Made by a program: the position numbers and the translations under genes
DNA from: Brevundimonas vesicularis
GTDB lineage: Bacteria; Pseudomonadota; Alphaproteobacteria; Caulobacterales; Caulobacteraceae
Direction: 5' to 3'
DNA length: 64,000 nt
Assembly (NCBI RefSeq): GCF_027105095.1
Contig: NZ_CP114278.1
Span: forward strand, 62,001-126,000
In this document: in pieces, positions 1-8,598 of the stretch
Numbering within the stretch: position 1 is the first letter of the stretch
Layout: each line of letters begins with the position of its first letter
The notes under the pieces: model-generated
What the model saw: the letters and a program-made list of their open reading frames with translations, nothing else
What the model was told of the DNA's origin: nothing
Databases searched by the model: none

Positions 1-1
1 G

Positions 2-928
2 GGCCACTACGCCACCCTGCTGCGCGGCACGGTCGAAGCCTTCCTTCAGGACCACGACGTCTACGTCACCGACTGGGTCAACGCCCGCCAGGTGCCGATG
101 CTGGAGGGGCGGTTCGATTTCTTCGACTACATCGACCACGTCCGGCTGATGCTGGCCGAGATCGGGGGCCGCGCCCACGTCGTCGGCGTGTGCCAGCCCG
201 GCCCGCCGGTGCTGGCCGCCGGCGCGGTGATGGCCGAGGACGAGGACGAAAACCGTCCGCTGTCGATGACCTTCATGGGGTCGCCCATCGACGCGCGCCT
301 GTCGCCGACCGTCACCAACCAGTTGGCCGAGGAAAAGCCCTTCACCTGGTTCAAGTCGAACATGATCCACACCGTGCCCCTGCCCTATGCGGGCTTCGGG
401 CGGCGCGTTTATCCGGGCTTCGTCCAGCTCTACAGCTTCATGTCGATGAACGAGGATCGCCACCGCGACGCTCACTGGAACTACTTCAACAGCCTGATCG
501 CCGGCGACGGCGACGGGGTGGAGAAGCACGAGGAATTCTACGACGAATATCTGTCGGTGCTGGACCTGACCGAAGAGTTCTATCTCCAGACCATCGACAT
601 CGTCTTCCAGCAGCACCTGCTGGCGCGCGGCCTGTTGGAACATCGCGGGCGCAAGGTCGATCTGTCCAGGATCACCGACATCGGCCTGATGACCGTCGAG
701 GGCGAGAAGGACGACATCTCCGGCGTCGGCCAGACCCAGGCCGCGCACGGCCTGTGTCCCAATATCCCTGAAGATCGCCGCGTCCTCTACGTCCAGCCGG
801 GCGTGGGCCATTACGGCGTGTTCAACGGCCGGCGATTCCGTGACGAGATCTATCCCTGCGTGCGCGATTTCATCGCCCAGAACGAGGCCGCCGGTGGCGT
901 ACCGCAACGGTCAGCGGCTGCCGCTTGA
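2..928 (+). CDS. phaZ: Intracellular polyhydroxyalkanoate (PHB) depolymerase, 5' truncated by window edge
   Basis: The frame is open from the window's first bases, so the start lies upstream; 308 residues are visible. It matches the intracellular PHB depolymerase family, alpha/beta hydrolases that degrade stored polyhydroxybutyrate granules. A lipase-box-like GVCQPG motif (Cys at about residue 64 of the fragment) carries the nucleophile, as known for this family, which uses Cys instead of Ser. A later EGEKDD segment fits the acidic residue and a GHYGVF segment near the C terminus fits the catalytic His. The gene overlaps the following metalloprotease gene. A phasin gene 8 kb away supports a PHB-storing organism. 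The assignment is secure; only the N terminus is missing. Confidence 0.93.
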   Translation, partial: GHYATLLRGTVEAFLQDHDVYVTDWVNARQVPMLEGRFDFFDYIDHVRLMLAEIGGRAHVVGVCQPGPPVLAAGAVMAEDEDENRPLSMTFMGSPIDARLSPTVTNQLAEEKPFTWFKSNMIHTVPLPYAGFGRRVYPGFVQLYSFMSMNEDRHRDAHWNYFNSLIAGDGDGVEKHEEFYDEYLSVLDLTEEFYLQTIDIVFQQHLLARGLLEHRGRKVDLSRITDIGLMTVEGEKDDISGVGQTQAAHGLCPNIPEDRRVLYVQPGVGHYGVFNGRRFRDEIYPCVRDFIAQNEAAGGVPQRSAAAA

Positions 929-1628
929 CGAAAGCGGGGCCGGCGGGAGCGAAGGTTCTGGCCCGACCCTGAGACTGTCGGTCAATCCGCGCGCGCGGCG
1001 CCTGTCGGTGCGGATCGACGCGCGCGCCGGCGAGGCCGTGGTCATCGCCCCGACCGAGCGCGGCCTGAGCCAGGCCGTCGCCTTCGCCCGATCCAAGGCC
1101 GTCTGGATCAGCGAACGCCTGGCCGTCCGCCCCAAGAGCCGCCCGCTGGAACCGGGCCAGGTCATCTCCCTGCGCGGCAGTCCTGTGCGGCTTGAGGCCG
1201 TGCCCGGCGTGGGCGCCGCGCGCCTGGTCGAGGACGGGACGATCATCCGCTCGGGCGGCGAAGGCGAGGCCTACGCCCGCCGCGTCGAGAACCTGCTGAA
1301 GCGCGAGGCGCGCGAGACGCTTCTGGAACGCACCGACCACCATCTGCGAGCGCTGGGCCAAGGCCCGGTCAAGATGGGCATCGCCGACACCCGGTCGCGC
1401 TGGGGCTCTTGCAGCCCGCACAACCGCACCATCCGCTACTCCTGGCGCGTCATCATGGCCCCGCCCCCCGTCATCGACTACCTCGCCGCCCACGAGGTCG
1501 CCCACCTGGTCCACGCCGACCACAGCCCGGCCTACTGGTCCGTGGTCGAACGTCTGGTCGGGGATCACAAGCCTTGGCGGAAATGGCTGAAGGATTACGG
1601 CGCCGCGCTGCACGCCGTGGGGCGCTAG
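894..1628 (+). CDS. YgjP/SprT-like zinc metalloprotease (DUF45 family)
   Basis: About 244 residues from a GTG start at 894, chosen because the more upstream in-frame start would overlap phaZ by almost 90 bases and adds a non-conserved leader. The C-terminal half carries the zinc signature HEVAH at about residues 200-204, with a further His in a DHSPAYW segment at about 210. The preceding RSRWGSCS segment (167-174) is typical of the YgjP-like family. Substrates of this family are poorly known. The start lies inside the last 35 bases of the depolymerase gene, so the two are probably co-transcribed. Family confidence is high, the exact start less so. Confidence 0.85.
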   Translation: MAYRNGQRLPLDESGAGGSEGSGPTLRLSVNPRARRLSVRIDARAGEAVVIAPTERGLSQAVAFARSKAVWISERLAVRPKSRPLEPGQVISLRGSPVRLEAVPGVGAARLVEDGTIIRSGGEGEAYARRVENLLKREARETLLERTDHHLRALGQGPVKMGIADTRSRWGSCSPHNRTIRYSWRVIMAPPPVIDYLAAHEVAHLVHADHSPAYWSVVERLVGDHKPWRKWLKDYGAALHAVGR

Positions 1629-1686
1629 GCGGAAACCACGGCGGCCAAGCGCGTTTCAGCAGGGCCCGTCCACTCAGGAACGCCCC

Positions 1687-2064
1687 ATGAAAACGATGAT
1701 CACCCTGTCGATCGCGCTCGGCCTCGCCGCTGCCGCCGCCTCGTCCGCCAGCGCCCAGTCGCAGGCCACAATGAACGCCAACGCCGCACAGGAACTGCAG
1801 CGCGCCGATCGCGCGCTGAACAGCCAATACACGACGACAATGGGACGGCTTTCGCCCGCCAGCCGCACCCTGCTGCGCACCGCCCAACGCACCTGGATCA
1901 GCTTCCGCGATCAGCAATGCCGGTTCGAGGCCTCCGGCGTTCAGGGTGGGTCCGCCTATCCGATGGTGCATTCGACCTGCCTCGCGCGCCTGACGACCGA
2001 GCGGACACGCCAGTTGCGGACCCTCAGCCAATGTCAGGAAGGCGACCTGTCCTGCCCCCGCTGA
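1687..2064 (+). CDS. Secreted LprI-domain (DUF1311) protein
   Basis: 125 residues with a clear signal peptide (residues 1 to about 23, ending ASA-Q) and a mature part resembling the lysozyme-inhibitor LprI N-terminal domain. It has the spaced Cys pattern (Cys at about residues 78, 98, 114 and 122) and the W-I-x-F-R-D-x-Q-C segment typical of the family. Proteins of this kind are periplasmic; lysozyme inhibition is known only for some members, so the function here is inferred from domain identity alone. It stands as a single gene followed by a strong intrinsic terminator and faces the penicillin-binding protein gene tail to tail. Confidence 0.8.
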   Translation: MKTMITLSIALGLAAAAASSASAQSQATMNANAAQELQRADRALNSQYTTTMGRLSPASRTLLRTAQRTWISFRDQQCRFEASGVQGGSAYPMVHSTCLARLTTERTRQLRTLSQCQEGDLSCPR

Positions 2065-2083
2065 CCCAGGCCTGAAATGCAGA

Positions 2084-2115
2084 GGGAGGCGACCGCCGGA
2101 TCGCCTCCCTTTTTT
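2084..2115 (+). terminator. Intrinsic terminator after the LprI-domain gene
   Basis: A perfect 9-bp stem (GGGAGGCGA / TCGCCTCCC) with an 8-nt loop is followed by six T residues on the plus strand. There is no matching A-tract on the other side, so it should act mainly on plus-strand transcription. Confidence 0.9.
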
Positions 2116-2135
2116 ACGCGCTGTTTGCGTCGCGA

Positions 2136-4229
2136 TCAGAAGAAGAGGGCGTCGCCCTTTCGCTCGGGCGCCGGACGGCCTTCGGGCTGCTGTGGGTTCG
2201 GCGCATCGCGATAACCGCCCTTGGGGGACGCCGGACTGGACGGTTGCGGCGACGGCGGCTGCATCGGCGCCTGGTCGTCCGGGACATAGGGCTCGCCGGC
2301 CAGGGGATCGACGGGTTCGACAGGCAAGCCGTTCTGGTCCAGGCCGCTCATCAGGTCGCCGACCGGATCGGGCGCCATCCACCCCTCTGGCATGGGCGGA
2401 CCGTTGGGGATGGCGGGGGCGTCCAGGCGCGGCAAGGCCGCCTCCATGAAGCCTTTCCAGATGGCGGCCGGCGACGAGCCGCCGGTCACGCCGCGCATGG
2501 CGGTGTTGTCGTCCTTGCCCACCCAGACGGCGGTGACGAAGCCGCCGGTATAGCCGACGAACCAGGCGTCCTTGTAATCCGAGGTCGTGCCGGTCTTGCC
2601 CGCCAGGTCGCGTCCCGAGATCGCGGCCGACCGCCCCGAGCCGCTGGTCACCACGCCCCGCAGCATCTGGTTCATATAGTACAGCGACGGATTGTTGATC
2701 GCCTGACCGTTCTGGCCAGACTGGCGCTGATAGATGACGCGGCCCTGCGGCGTGCGGATGCGGCTGATGCCATAGGCGTCGACACGGCGCCCGCCGTTGG
2801 CGAAGGCGTCATAGGCGGTGGCCATCTCGATCGGCGAGACCTCGACCGCGCCCAGCGCCATTGCGGGCTCCAGACCGATGCGGCTTTCGATGCCCAGACG
2901 CCGCGCGGCGCGGGCCACGCTGTCGCGCCCGACCTGATCGGCGACGTAGGCCGCCACCGTATTGGTCGACTGGGCCACGGCCTGGGCCAGGGTCATGTTT
3001 CCGCTGAACGTGCCCGAATAGTTGCGGGGCGACCAGTTGCCGATGGTGATGGGCTGATCGACCACCGGGGTCTGGGGTGTATAGCCGGCCTCGACAGCCG
3101 CCAGATAGACGAAGGGCTTGAAGGCCGAACCCGCCTGGCGCTTGGCGTCGACGGCGCGGTTGAACTGGCTGTCGGCATAGGAGGAGCCGCCGATCATGGC
3201 CCGCACCCGGCCGTCGCCGTCCAGCGCGACCAGGGCCGCCTGCTGCACGCCCTTGCCGGCGTCACGATCCAGGATGCGGCGCACCGACCGCTCGGCCGCC
3301 GTCTGCAGCGTCAGGTCCAGCGTGGTCTCGACCACCATGTCCTCGGTCGGTTCGCCGACCAGGCTGCGGATCGACTTGTCCAGCCAGTCGATGAAATACT
3401 GGGCGTGCTGGGTCGCGAGCGTCCGCGAGACGATGACCGGCTGGGTCACGGCCTGTTCGCGCTGGGCGGCGGTAATGACGCCGGCCTCTTCCATCTCATT
3501 CAGCACGACGGTGGCGCGGGCGGCGGCGCGCTCGCTCTCCGACACCGGCGAATAGCGCGAGGGCGCCTTCAGCAGACCCGCCAGCAGAGCGGCCTCGCCG
3601 ACCGTCAGGTTCTTGGCCGACTTGTCGAAATAGCGTTGCGACGCCGCCTCGATCCCATAGGCCCCGGCGCCGAAATAGACCCGGTTCAGATACAGGGCCA
3701 GGATCTCCTTCTTAGAGAATTTCATCTCCAGCCAGACGGCCAGCATCAGCTCCTGCACCTTGCGGCGCAGGTTCTGGTCGGGCGTCAGGAACAGGTTCTT
3801 GGCCAGCTGTTGCGTCAGGGTCGAGCCGCCCTGCACCACCCGACCGGCGCGGACGTTGGTCGCCATCGCCCGCATCATGCCGATGGGGTCAAACCCGGGG
3901 TGGCGGTAGAAACGCCGGTCCTCGATCGCGATGAAGGCGGCCGGCACATAGTCCGGCAGGGCGTCCAGATCGGCGGGCGGCGCCATCTGGGTGCCTCGCG
4001 TCGCGATCAGCGCCCCATTGCGATCCAGATAGGTGATCGAGGGCTGGCGGTCGACCTGATAAAGGCTGGAGGTGTCCGGCAGGCCGCGCGCGAAGACGGC
4101 GAAGAAGACGACCAGGAAGATCAGCCCCCAGACCGCCAGCACGGCGCTCCAATAGAACAACCGTCCCAGGGCCGACCGGCGGGGCTTGCCCTGCGCCTGT
4201 GGTCCGCCCGCATTCACCGGTCCCGCCAT
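2136..4229 (-). CDS. Bifunctional class A penicillin-binding protein (PBP1A type)
   Basis: 697 residues; polymerises and cross-links peptidoglycan at the outer face of the inner membrane. A short cytoplasmic N terminus is followed by one membrane segment (about 26-48). The glycosyltransferase domain shows the EDRRFYRHPGFDP motif with catalytic Glu at about 103 and GGSTLTQQLAKN at about 134-145. The transpeptidase domain has all three active-site motifs: S-x-x-K at about 368-371, STN at 421-423 and KTG at 545-547. A Pro-rich, low-complexity C-terminal tail follows. It is a single gene convergent with the LprI-domain gene. Catalytic residues of both activities are present, so it should be fully active. 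Confidence 0.95.
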   Translation of the reverse strand: MAGPVNAGGPQAQGKPRRSALGRLFYWSAVLAVWGLIFLVVFFAVFARGLPDTSSLYQVDRQPSITYLDRNGALIATRGTQMAPPADLDALPDYVPAAFIAIEDRRFYRHPGFDPIGMMRAMATNVRAGRVVQGGSTLTQQLAKNLFLTPDQNLRRKVQELMLAVWLEMKFSKKEILALYLNRVYFGAGAYGIEAASQRYFDKSAKNLTVGEAALLAGLLKAPSRYSPVSESERAAARATVVLNEMEEAGVITAAQREQAVTQPVIVSRTLATQHAQYFIDWLDKSIRSLVGEPTEDMVVETTLDLTLQTAAERSVRRILDRDAGKGVQQAALVALDGDGRVRAMIGGSSYADSQFNRAVDAKRQAGSAFKPFVYLAAVEAGYTPQTPVVDQPITIGNWSPRNYSGTFSGNMTLAQAVAQSTNTVAAYVADQVGRDSVARAARRLGIESRIGLEPAMALGAVEVSPIEMATAYDAFANGGRRVDAYGISRIRTPQGRVIYQRQSGQNGQAINNPSLYYMNQMLRGVVTSGSGRSAAISGRDLAGKTGTTSDYKDAWFVGYTGGFVTAVWVGKDDNTAMRGVTGGSSPAAIWKGFMEAALPRLDAPAIPNGPPMPEGWMAPDPVGDLMSGLDQNGLPVEPVDPLAGEPYVPDDQAPMQPPSPQPSSPASPKGGYRDAPNPQQPEGRPAPERKGDALFF

Positions 4230-4335
4230 GTCCGTCCTTCAGATGCCGCCCTGGGCGAGTTCTCGTTCATCGGCTGTGTATCGCGTATGAACGCCCGCCG
4301 AAACGGTCCCGCCGACTTCACGGGATCGTGAGCGG

Positions 4336-4959
4336 CTATTTCGCCGAAAGAAAGGCGCGCCGGGCCAGCCACACGCCGCTTTCCGCCCCGTCGTATTCCA
4401 CGCGCAATCCGGCGTCGGCCAGCAAGGCGCGATAGGCCTCCGGGTCAAGACTGGCGTGATAGAGCGGCTCGCCCCGCCAGTGCCCGATGGTCTCGCCGTG
4501 CGCCTGGCCGGAGGTGAACATCAGCCGCCCACCCTGGGCGACGCATGCGGCCAGTTTCGGCAGCACCTTTTTCTGATCGTCGGGGCTGAGATGAAACAGG
4601 CTGTGCCAGGCCAGAACGCCGTCGAACGGACCCGGCGGAAACGCACGGCGCATATCCGCCACCAACCAAACGCCTGTCGGCAGCGTCGCCTGCGCATGGG
4701 CGATCAGGCCCGGCGACGCATCCACCCCCGTCACCTGATGCCCCCGCTCCAACAGGGCGGCCCCGATGGGCCAGCCCGAACCACAGCCGACGTCCAGAAC
4801 AGATGCGCCAGCGGGCAGGCCGGCGACGAAGCGGCCCAGCCAGACCGCTTCGTCAACCCCGCCCTCGCCCGAATACAGGGTCGCGCCCCGATCCCGGACC
4901 CAGTCGTCGGCCTTGTCCCGATAGAGGCCGACGATCCGTTTCTCCGACGGATGGGTCAC
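4336..4959 (-). CDS. Class I SAM-dependent methyltransferase
   Basis: 207 residues with a standard SAM-binding motif I (VLDVGCGSGWPIG at about 55-67) and an acidic motif II (GVDAS). A middle segment DGVLAWHSLFHL resembles motif IV of small-molecule methyltransferases. The substrate cannot be deduced. It lies just downstream of, and on the same strand as, the secreted alpha/beta hydrolase gene, with only 5 bases between them, so the two are probably one operon. Confidence 0.82.
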   Translation of the reverse strand: MTHPSEKRIVGLYRDKADDWVRDRGATLYSGEGGVDEAVWLGRFVAGLPAGASVLDVGCGSGWPIGAALLERGHQVTGVDASPGLIAHAQATLPTGVWLVADMRRAFPPGPFDGVLAWHSLFHLSPDDQKKVLPKLAACVAQGGRLMFTSGQAHGETIGHWRGEPLYHASLDPEAYRALLADAGLRVEYDGAESGVWLARRAFLSAK

Positions 4960-4964
4960 GGCGC

Positions 4965-5936
4965 TTATTTCGCCAGGAAGGCGTCCAGGTCGGCGTAGAA
5001 GGCCTGGGGCTGGTCGAACATGATGAAATGGGCGCTGTCGTCGATCCGCTTCAACTGCGCGTCCTTAAGATTGGCGAACGACATCCGATAGATGCTGTCG
5101 GTGATCTGGGGCGTCATGCGCGGATCGTTGAACTTGACGTAAAGCACCTCGGTCGGGGCGGTGATCTTGGACAGTTCGGGACGCAGGTCCGTTGTGATCA
5201 GCTCGCGGAAGGCGGCGGCCGAGACCTTCTGGTCGCTTTCGCGCATGTCTTCCAATGCCTCGGCGCGGCGGCTTTCGGTGTTGATCATGCCGTTAATGCT
5301 GGTCGTCGCCTGGGCGACATAGGCCTCGCGCGGGCTGTTGGCCTGGGCGGCCCAGATCTGGTCCGCGACCGGGGTCACGCTTTCGGCCGAGGCGCCGGGG
5401 GCGGCGAACATCGCGCCCATGAAAGGCACCATGTCCACGACCATCAGCTTGCCGACCGCATCCGGATGGCGCGCGGCCAGCATCATGCCGATGGTGCCGC
5501 CCATCGAATGGCCGACGACGACCGGCTTGGTCAGGCCCTGTTCGCGAATATAGCGCGCGATCTCTTCGGCGACCGGCGCGGCGACCGGCGACGGGGTCGC
5601 GCCCTGCGCATTGCCCTCGGCCGGCGCGCCGGCGAAGCCCTGGACGTGCACGCGATGCACGCGCCAGCCGGCGCCCAGATGATCCACCGTACCCTGCCAG
5701 ACCTCCTGCGACGAGCTCAGGCCGGGGATCAGGATGATGTCGCGCCCGCCGGCGTCGCCGTCGACGCGGACGTGGATGCGGTCGGACTGGAAGTCGGCGT
5801 GCTGATGGCCGTGAGCATGGCCGCTTTCGGCATGGGCGCCGTGCCCGTCCTGCGCCAGGGCGGCCGGTGCGACACACAGCAGGGCGGCTGCCGCTGCGGC
5901 GCCGACGGTGCGGTTCAGAATGGATGCGATGGTCAT
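4965..5936 (-). CDS. Secreted alpha/beta hydrolase with His-rich N terminus
   Basis: 323 residues from the ATG at 5936, chosen because an AAGGGGAG ribosome site lies 9 bases upstream and a signal peptide (about 1-28, cleavage after ALA) follows directly. The mature N terminus carries seven histidines interspersed with Gly and Ala, a possible metal-binding stretch. The hydrolase core has the nucleophile elbow GHSMGG with catalytic Ser and a late SAHFIMFDQP segment supplying the catalytic His. It is probably a periplasmic esterase or related enzyme; the substrate is unknown. It leads a two-gene operon with the methyltransferase. Confidence 0.85.
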   Translation of the reverse strand: MTIASILNRTVGAAAAAALLCVAPAALAQDGHGAHAESGHAHGHQHADFQSDRIHVRVDGDAGGRDIILIPGLSSSQEVWQGTVDHLGAGWRVHRVHVQGFAGAPAEGNAQGATPSPVAAPVAEEIARYIREQGLTKPVVVGHSMGGTIGMMLAARHPDAVGKLMVVDMVPFMGAMFAAPGASAESVTPVADQIWAAQANSPREAYVAQATTSINGMINTESRRAEALEDMRESDQKVSAAAFRELITTDLRPELSKITAPTEVLYVKFNDPRMTPQITDSIYRMSFANLKDAQLKRIDDSAHFIMFDQPQAFYADLDAFLAK

Positions 5937-6327
5937 GATCAAACTCCCCTTTGACGCCCGCTTATGGTGCATAAACTTTGATATGTAAAGTTCTCTGCCA
6001 TGTTAGGCGGTATATCGGCTTCTCCAGCCAGCGCAATCTGCCGGCCTTTAGTCAGTCTATTCAACGTCTTGTAGCTCCTTTGGGACCGCCAGCCGTCCCC
6101 GCCTGCAGTCGCGCTATAATGTGGGGTTTTCGACCGATGGCACCGACATTGGACCAGTGAGACGAATTAGACTCGTTTTTATGGAGACTATCATCCCCCG
6201 CTTCGCTCGCCTGACTTCAGACGAATTAGACGAATTAGACGGTGTTTTTGTCGCCGACCGTCTGAACGGCCGGACCGCGTTCGCGAATGCGGATGACGTC
6301 GGCCTTCGCCCCCGCTAAAGCCACTGC
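5937..6327. other. 391-bp intergenic region with no recognised gene
   Basis: The region separates the divergent hydrolase and ftsY genes. It looks less GC-rich than its neighbours. Two short open frames on the plus strand (5978-6160 and 6121-6318) have no recognisable domain or convincing ribosome site. A TATAAT hexamer at 6115-6120 has no matching -35 element at normal spacing. A 9-base unit GACGAATTA occurs at 6161 and twice in tandem from 6220. It should contain the promoters of both flanking genes. Otherwise I see nothing I can name. Confidence 0.5.
6220..6240. repeat. Tandem 9-bp repeat GACGAATTA
   Basis: Two tandem copies of GACGAATTA plus a further GAC. A third copy (GACGAATTAGAC) lies 50 bases upstream at 6161-6172. 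The function is unknown; it could be a protein-binding site or part of a decayed coding segment. Confidence 0.6.
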
Positions 6328-7263
6328 ATGAACGATACGCCGAAAAAGGGCTGGTTCCAGCGCCTGTCCGCTGGGCTCTCGCGCTCCTCCAAACAGATGA
6401 CCGATCAGGTCGTCGCCACCTTCGTCAAGGAGCCTTTGTCCGAGGCCTCGCTGGAGCAGCTGGAGGAGCATCTGCTGGAGAGCGATCTCGGCCCGGCCGC
6501 CTCGGCCCGGATCGTCGAACGCTTTCGCGGGCTGAAGTTCGGCAAGGACGCGCCCGAGCGTGAGGTCAAGGAGGCCCTGGCCGAGGCGGTCGCCGCCGAA
6601 CTGTCGCCGCGCCAGGCCACCTTCGACCCCCTGTCCGGCCCCAAACCCTATGTCGTCCTGTTCGTCGGGGTGAACGGGTCGGGCAAGACCACGACGCTCG
6701 GCAAGATCGCCGCCGATCTGACGGGCAAGGGCGCCAAGGTGATGATCGTCGCCGGCGACACCTTCCGCGCCGCCGCCCGCGAACAGCTGAAGGTCTGGGC
6801 CGAGCGCTCAGGCGCCGACTTCGAGAGCCGTCGCGACGGCGCCGATGCCGCAGGCCTGGCCTTCGACGCCTATACCAAGGCGCGGGCCGAAGGCTATGAC
6901 GTCGTCCTGATCGACACCGCCGGCCGGCTTCAGAACAAGTCCGCCCTGATGGACGAACTGCTCAAGATCGTCCGCGTGCTGAAGAAGGTCGATCCCGAGG
7001 CGCCGCACGACACCCTGCTGGTGCTGGACGCCACCGTCGGCCGCAACGCCCTGGCCCAGGAACAGATCTTCGGCCGCACCGCCTTCGTGACTGGCGTGGT
7101 CATGACCAAGCTGGACGGCACCGCGCGCGGCGGCGTGCTGGTGCCCGTGGCCCAGGCGTCCGACGCCCCCCTGATGCTGATCGGCGTCGGCGAAGGGGTC
7201 GAGGATCTGCAACCCTTCGACGCCCGCGCCTTCTCCCGCTCGCTGGTGGGACTGGAAGACTGA
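6328..7263 (+). CDS. ftsY: Signal recognition particle receptor FtsY
   Basis: 311 residues. The membrane-associated GTPase docks ribosome-SRP complexes at the inner membrane and is partner of Ffh, whose gene lies at 40-41.6 kb. A helical N domain (about 1-95) precedes the G domain. Visible motifs are G1 GVNGSGKTTT (114-123), the SRP-specific DTFRAAA insertion box (about 143), DTAGR (about 196) and TKLDG (about 254). The long acidic A domain of the Escherichia coli protein is absent, as usual in alphaproteobacteria. No strong ribosome site precedes the ATG. The yciB gene follows one base after the stop codon. Confidence 0.97.
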   Translation: MNDTPKKGWFQRLSAGLSRSSKQMTDQVVATFVKEPLSEASLEQLEEHLLESDLGPAASARIVERFRGLKFGKDAPEREVKEALAEAVAAELSPRQATFDPLSGPKPYVVLFVGVNGSGKTTTLGKIAADLTGKGAKVMIVAGDTFRAAAREQLKVWAERSGADFESRRDGADAAGLAFDAYTKARAEGYDVVLIDTAGRLQNKSALMDELLKIVRVLKKVDPEAPHDTLLVLDATVGRNALAQEQIFGRTAFVTGVVMTKLDGTARGGVLVPVAQASDAPLMLIGVGEGVEDLQPFDARAFSRSLVGLED

Positions 7264-7264
7264 C

Positions 7265-7885
7265 ATGACCGAGACGCCGAAGAAGGCTTCCAACATCCGC
7301 CAGGCCGTCGATTTCGGCGCCCTCGTGGCCTTCATGGCCGCCTATGCGGTCAACCGGTTCGCTCGCGGTCTGGACGGTCAGGAAGCCTTGGTTCAGGCGA
7401 CCTGGGTCCTGGTCGGCGCCTCGCTGATCGCCCTGATCGTCGGCTATGTGGTGGAGCGTCGGCTGGCGCCTCTGCCGCTGCTGACCGGCGGCTTCGCCCT
7501 GATCTTCGGCGTGCTGACCATCGTCTTCCACGATCCGAACCTGTTGAAGATCAAGCTGTCGATCCAGAACGGCCTGCTGGCGGTCGTTCTGCTGGGGTCG
7601 CTGCCGCTGAACCGCTATCCGTTCAAATATCTGCTGGGCGAGGCGATCCGCATCACCGACGCGGGCTGGCGCGGGCTGACCCTGCGTTACGGCATGTATT
7701 TCGCCGCCGTCTGCATAATCAACGAGATCGTCTGGCGCACCCAGTCCGACGACACATGGGTCGCCTTCCGCGGCGGACTGTGGATCGCCTCGGCCGTGTT
7801 CGGCGTCTGGCAGGTCTTCTTCATCATGAAGCACCTGATCAAGGACGACGAGCCGGCGCCCGTCTCGCCCGATACCGGGCTCTAG
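7265..7885 (+). CDS. yciB: Inner-membrane septation protein A family (YciB/IspZ)
   Basis: 206 residues with about five or six hydrophobic segments and the family pattern: an N-terminal QAVDFGALVAFMAAY helix, a central RRLAPLPLLTGGFALIFG segment and FHDPNLLKIK. Members of this family affect cell-envelope integrity and septation; the molecular activity is unclear. It starts one base after ftsY and is surely translated from the same transcript. The ftsY-yciB order is, as I recall it, common in alphaproteobacteria. Confidence 0.92.
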   Translation: MTETPKKASNIRQAVDFGALVAFMAAYAVNRFARGLDGQEALVQATWVLVGASLIALIVGYVVERRLAPLPLLTGGFALIFGVLTIVFHDPNLLKIKLSIQNGLLAVVLLGSLPLNRYPFKYLLGEAIRITDAGWRGLTLRYGMYFAAVCIINEIVWRTQSDDTWVAFRGGLWIASAVFGVWQVFFIMKHLIKDDEPAPVSPDTGL

Positions 7886-7983
7886 GGCGCAAGCGGAACT
7901 GTCACGGAACCGACGCGCTTTCCCCGTCAAATCGTAAAGCAGAGCTGATACGTGTTCGGACGAAACTTCAGGGGAGCGGCGCG

Positions 7984-8598
7984 ATGGTGAAGGCGGGAAA
8001 AGCGGCAAGGAAGGTCGGGCCCCTGGCCACCTCGCCCAGCCACCTGATGCACCGCGCCCTGCAACTGGCGCTCGACATCTATGCCGAGGAGACCGGGGCC
8101 GACGGCCTGACCCAGCGCCAGTTCGCGGTGCTGGAGGCGGTGTCGCTCAAGGCCGGCCTGACCCAGACCGAACTGGTGCGCATGACCGGCATCGACCGCT
8201 CGACCCTGGCCGATCTGGTCACGCGCATGACCAGCAAGGGCCTGCTGGAGCGGGAGCGTTCGACCCTGGACGCCCGCGCCAAGGCCGTGCGTCTGTCGGC
8301 TGAGGGCGCCGCCCGTCTGGAGGCCGCCCGCCCGCTGGTCGAGGCCGCCGACAAGCGGATCATGGCCCTGCTGCCCAAGGGCCAGCGCGAGACCTTCCTC
8401 AATCAGCTGGCCGATCTGGCCGCCGCCGCCGACGCCGCTCCCGACGCCGCAAAGGCCGAGGCCAAGGCCGCCAAGAAGGCGCTGAAGGCGGCGGAAAAGG
8501 AAGCCCGGAAGGCCGAGAAAGCCGCCAAGAAGGCCGACCGTCCAGTCAAGGCGCCCAAGGTCAAGAAACCCAAGCTGAAGCTGGTGGAGCCGGCCTAG
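7984..8598 (+). CDS. MarR-family regulator with Lys/Ala-rich histone-like C-terminal tail
   Basis: 204 residues from the ATG at 7984, preceded by AGGGGAG at good spacing. A MarR winged-helix domain covers about residues 20-140 (GLTQTELVRMTGIDRSTLADLVTRM is the recognition region, followed by a basic wing with LDARAK). From about 146 to the end the protein becomes a low-complexity tail dominated by Ala and Lys, with about 16 Lys in the last 52 residues, like histone H1 or AlgP tails. It should bind DNA both specifically and through the tail. The gene is convergent with phasin and shares its stop region by 4 bases (CTAG). Confidence 0.85.
   Translation: MVKAGKAARKVGPLATSPSHLMHRALQLALDIYAEETGADGLTQRQFAVLEAVSLKAGLTQTELVRMTGIDRSTLADLVTRMTSKGLLERERSTLDARAKAVRLSAEGAARLEAARPLVEAADKRIMALLPKGQRETFLNQLADLAAAADAAPDAAKAEAKAAKKALKAAEKEARKAEKAAKKADRPVKAPKVKKPKLKLVEPA

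Noticed and set aside
2244..4331. Open frame of 695 codons on the plus strand opposite the penicillin-binding protein gene
   Set aside because: Composition is Arg/Gly/His/Asp-rich without domains, as expected for the antisense of a GC-rich gene. The minus-strand frame has all PBP motifs.
6115..6120. TATAAT as a sigma-70 promoter
   Set aside because: No -35 element at 16-18 bases upstream; a chance match is likely.
5978..6318. Two small plus-strand open frames upstream of ftsY
   Set aside because: No homology recognised, no convincing ribosome site, and the second depends on repeat sequence. Kept as unexplained intergenic DNA.
7896..7923. Possible EcfG promoter ahead of the MarR gene (GGAAC-N16-CGCT)
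   Set aside because: The -10 part deviates from CGTT, unlike the four perfect sites at the stress locus.
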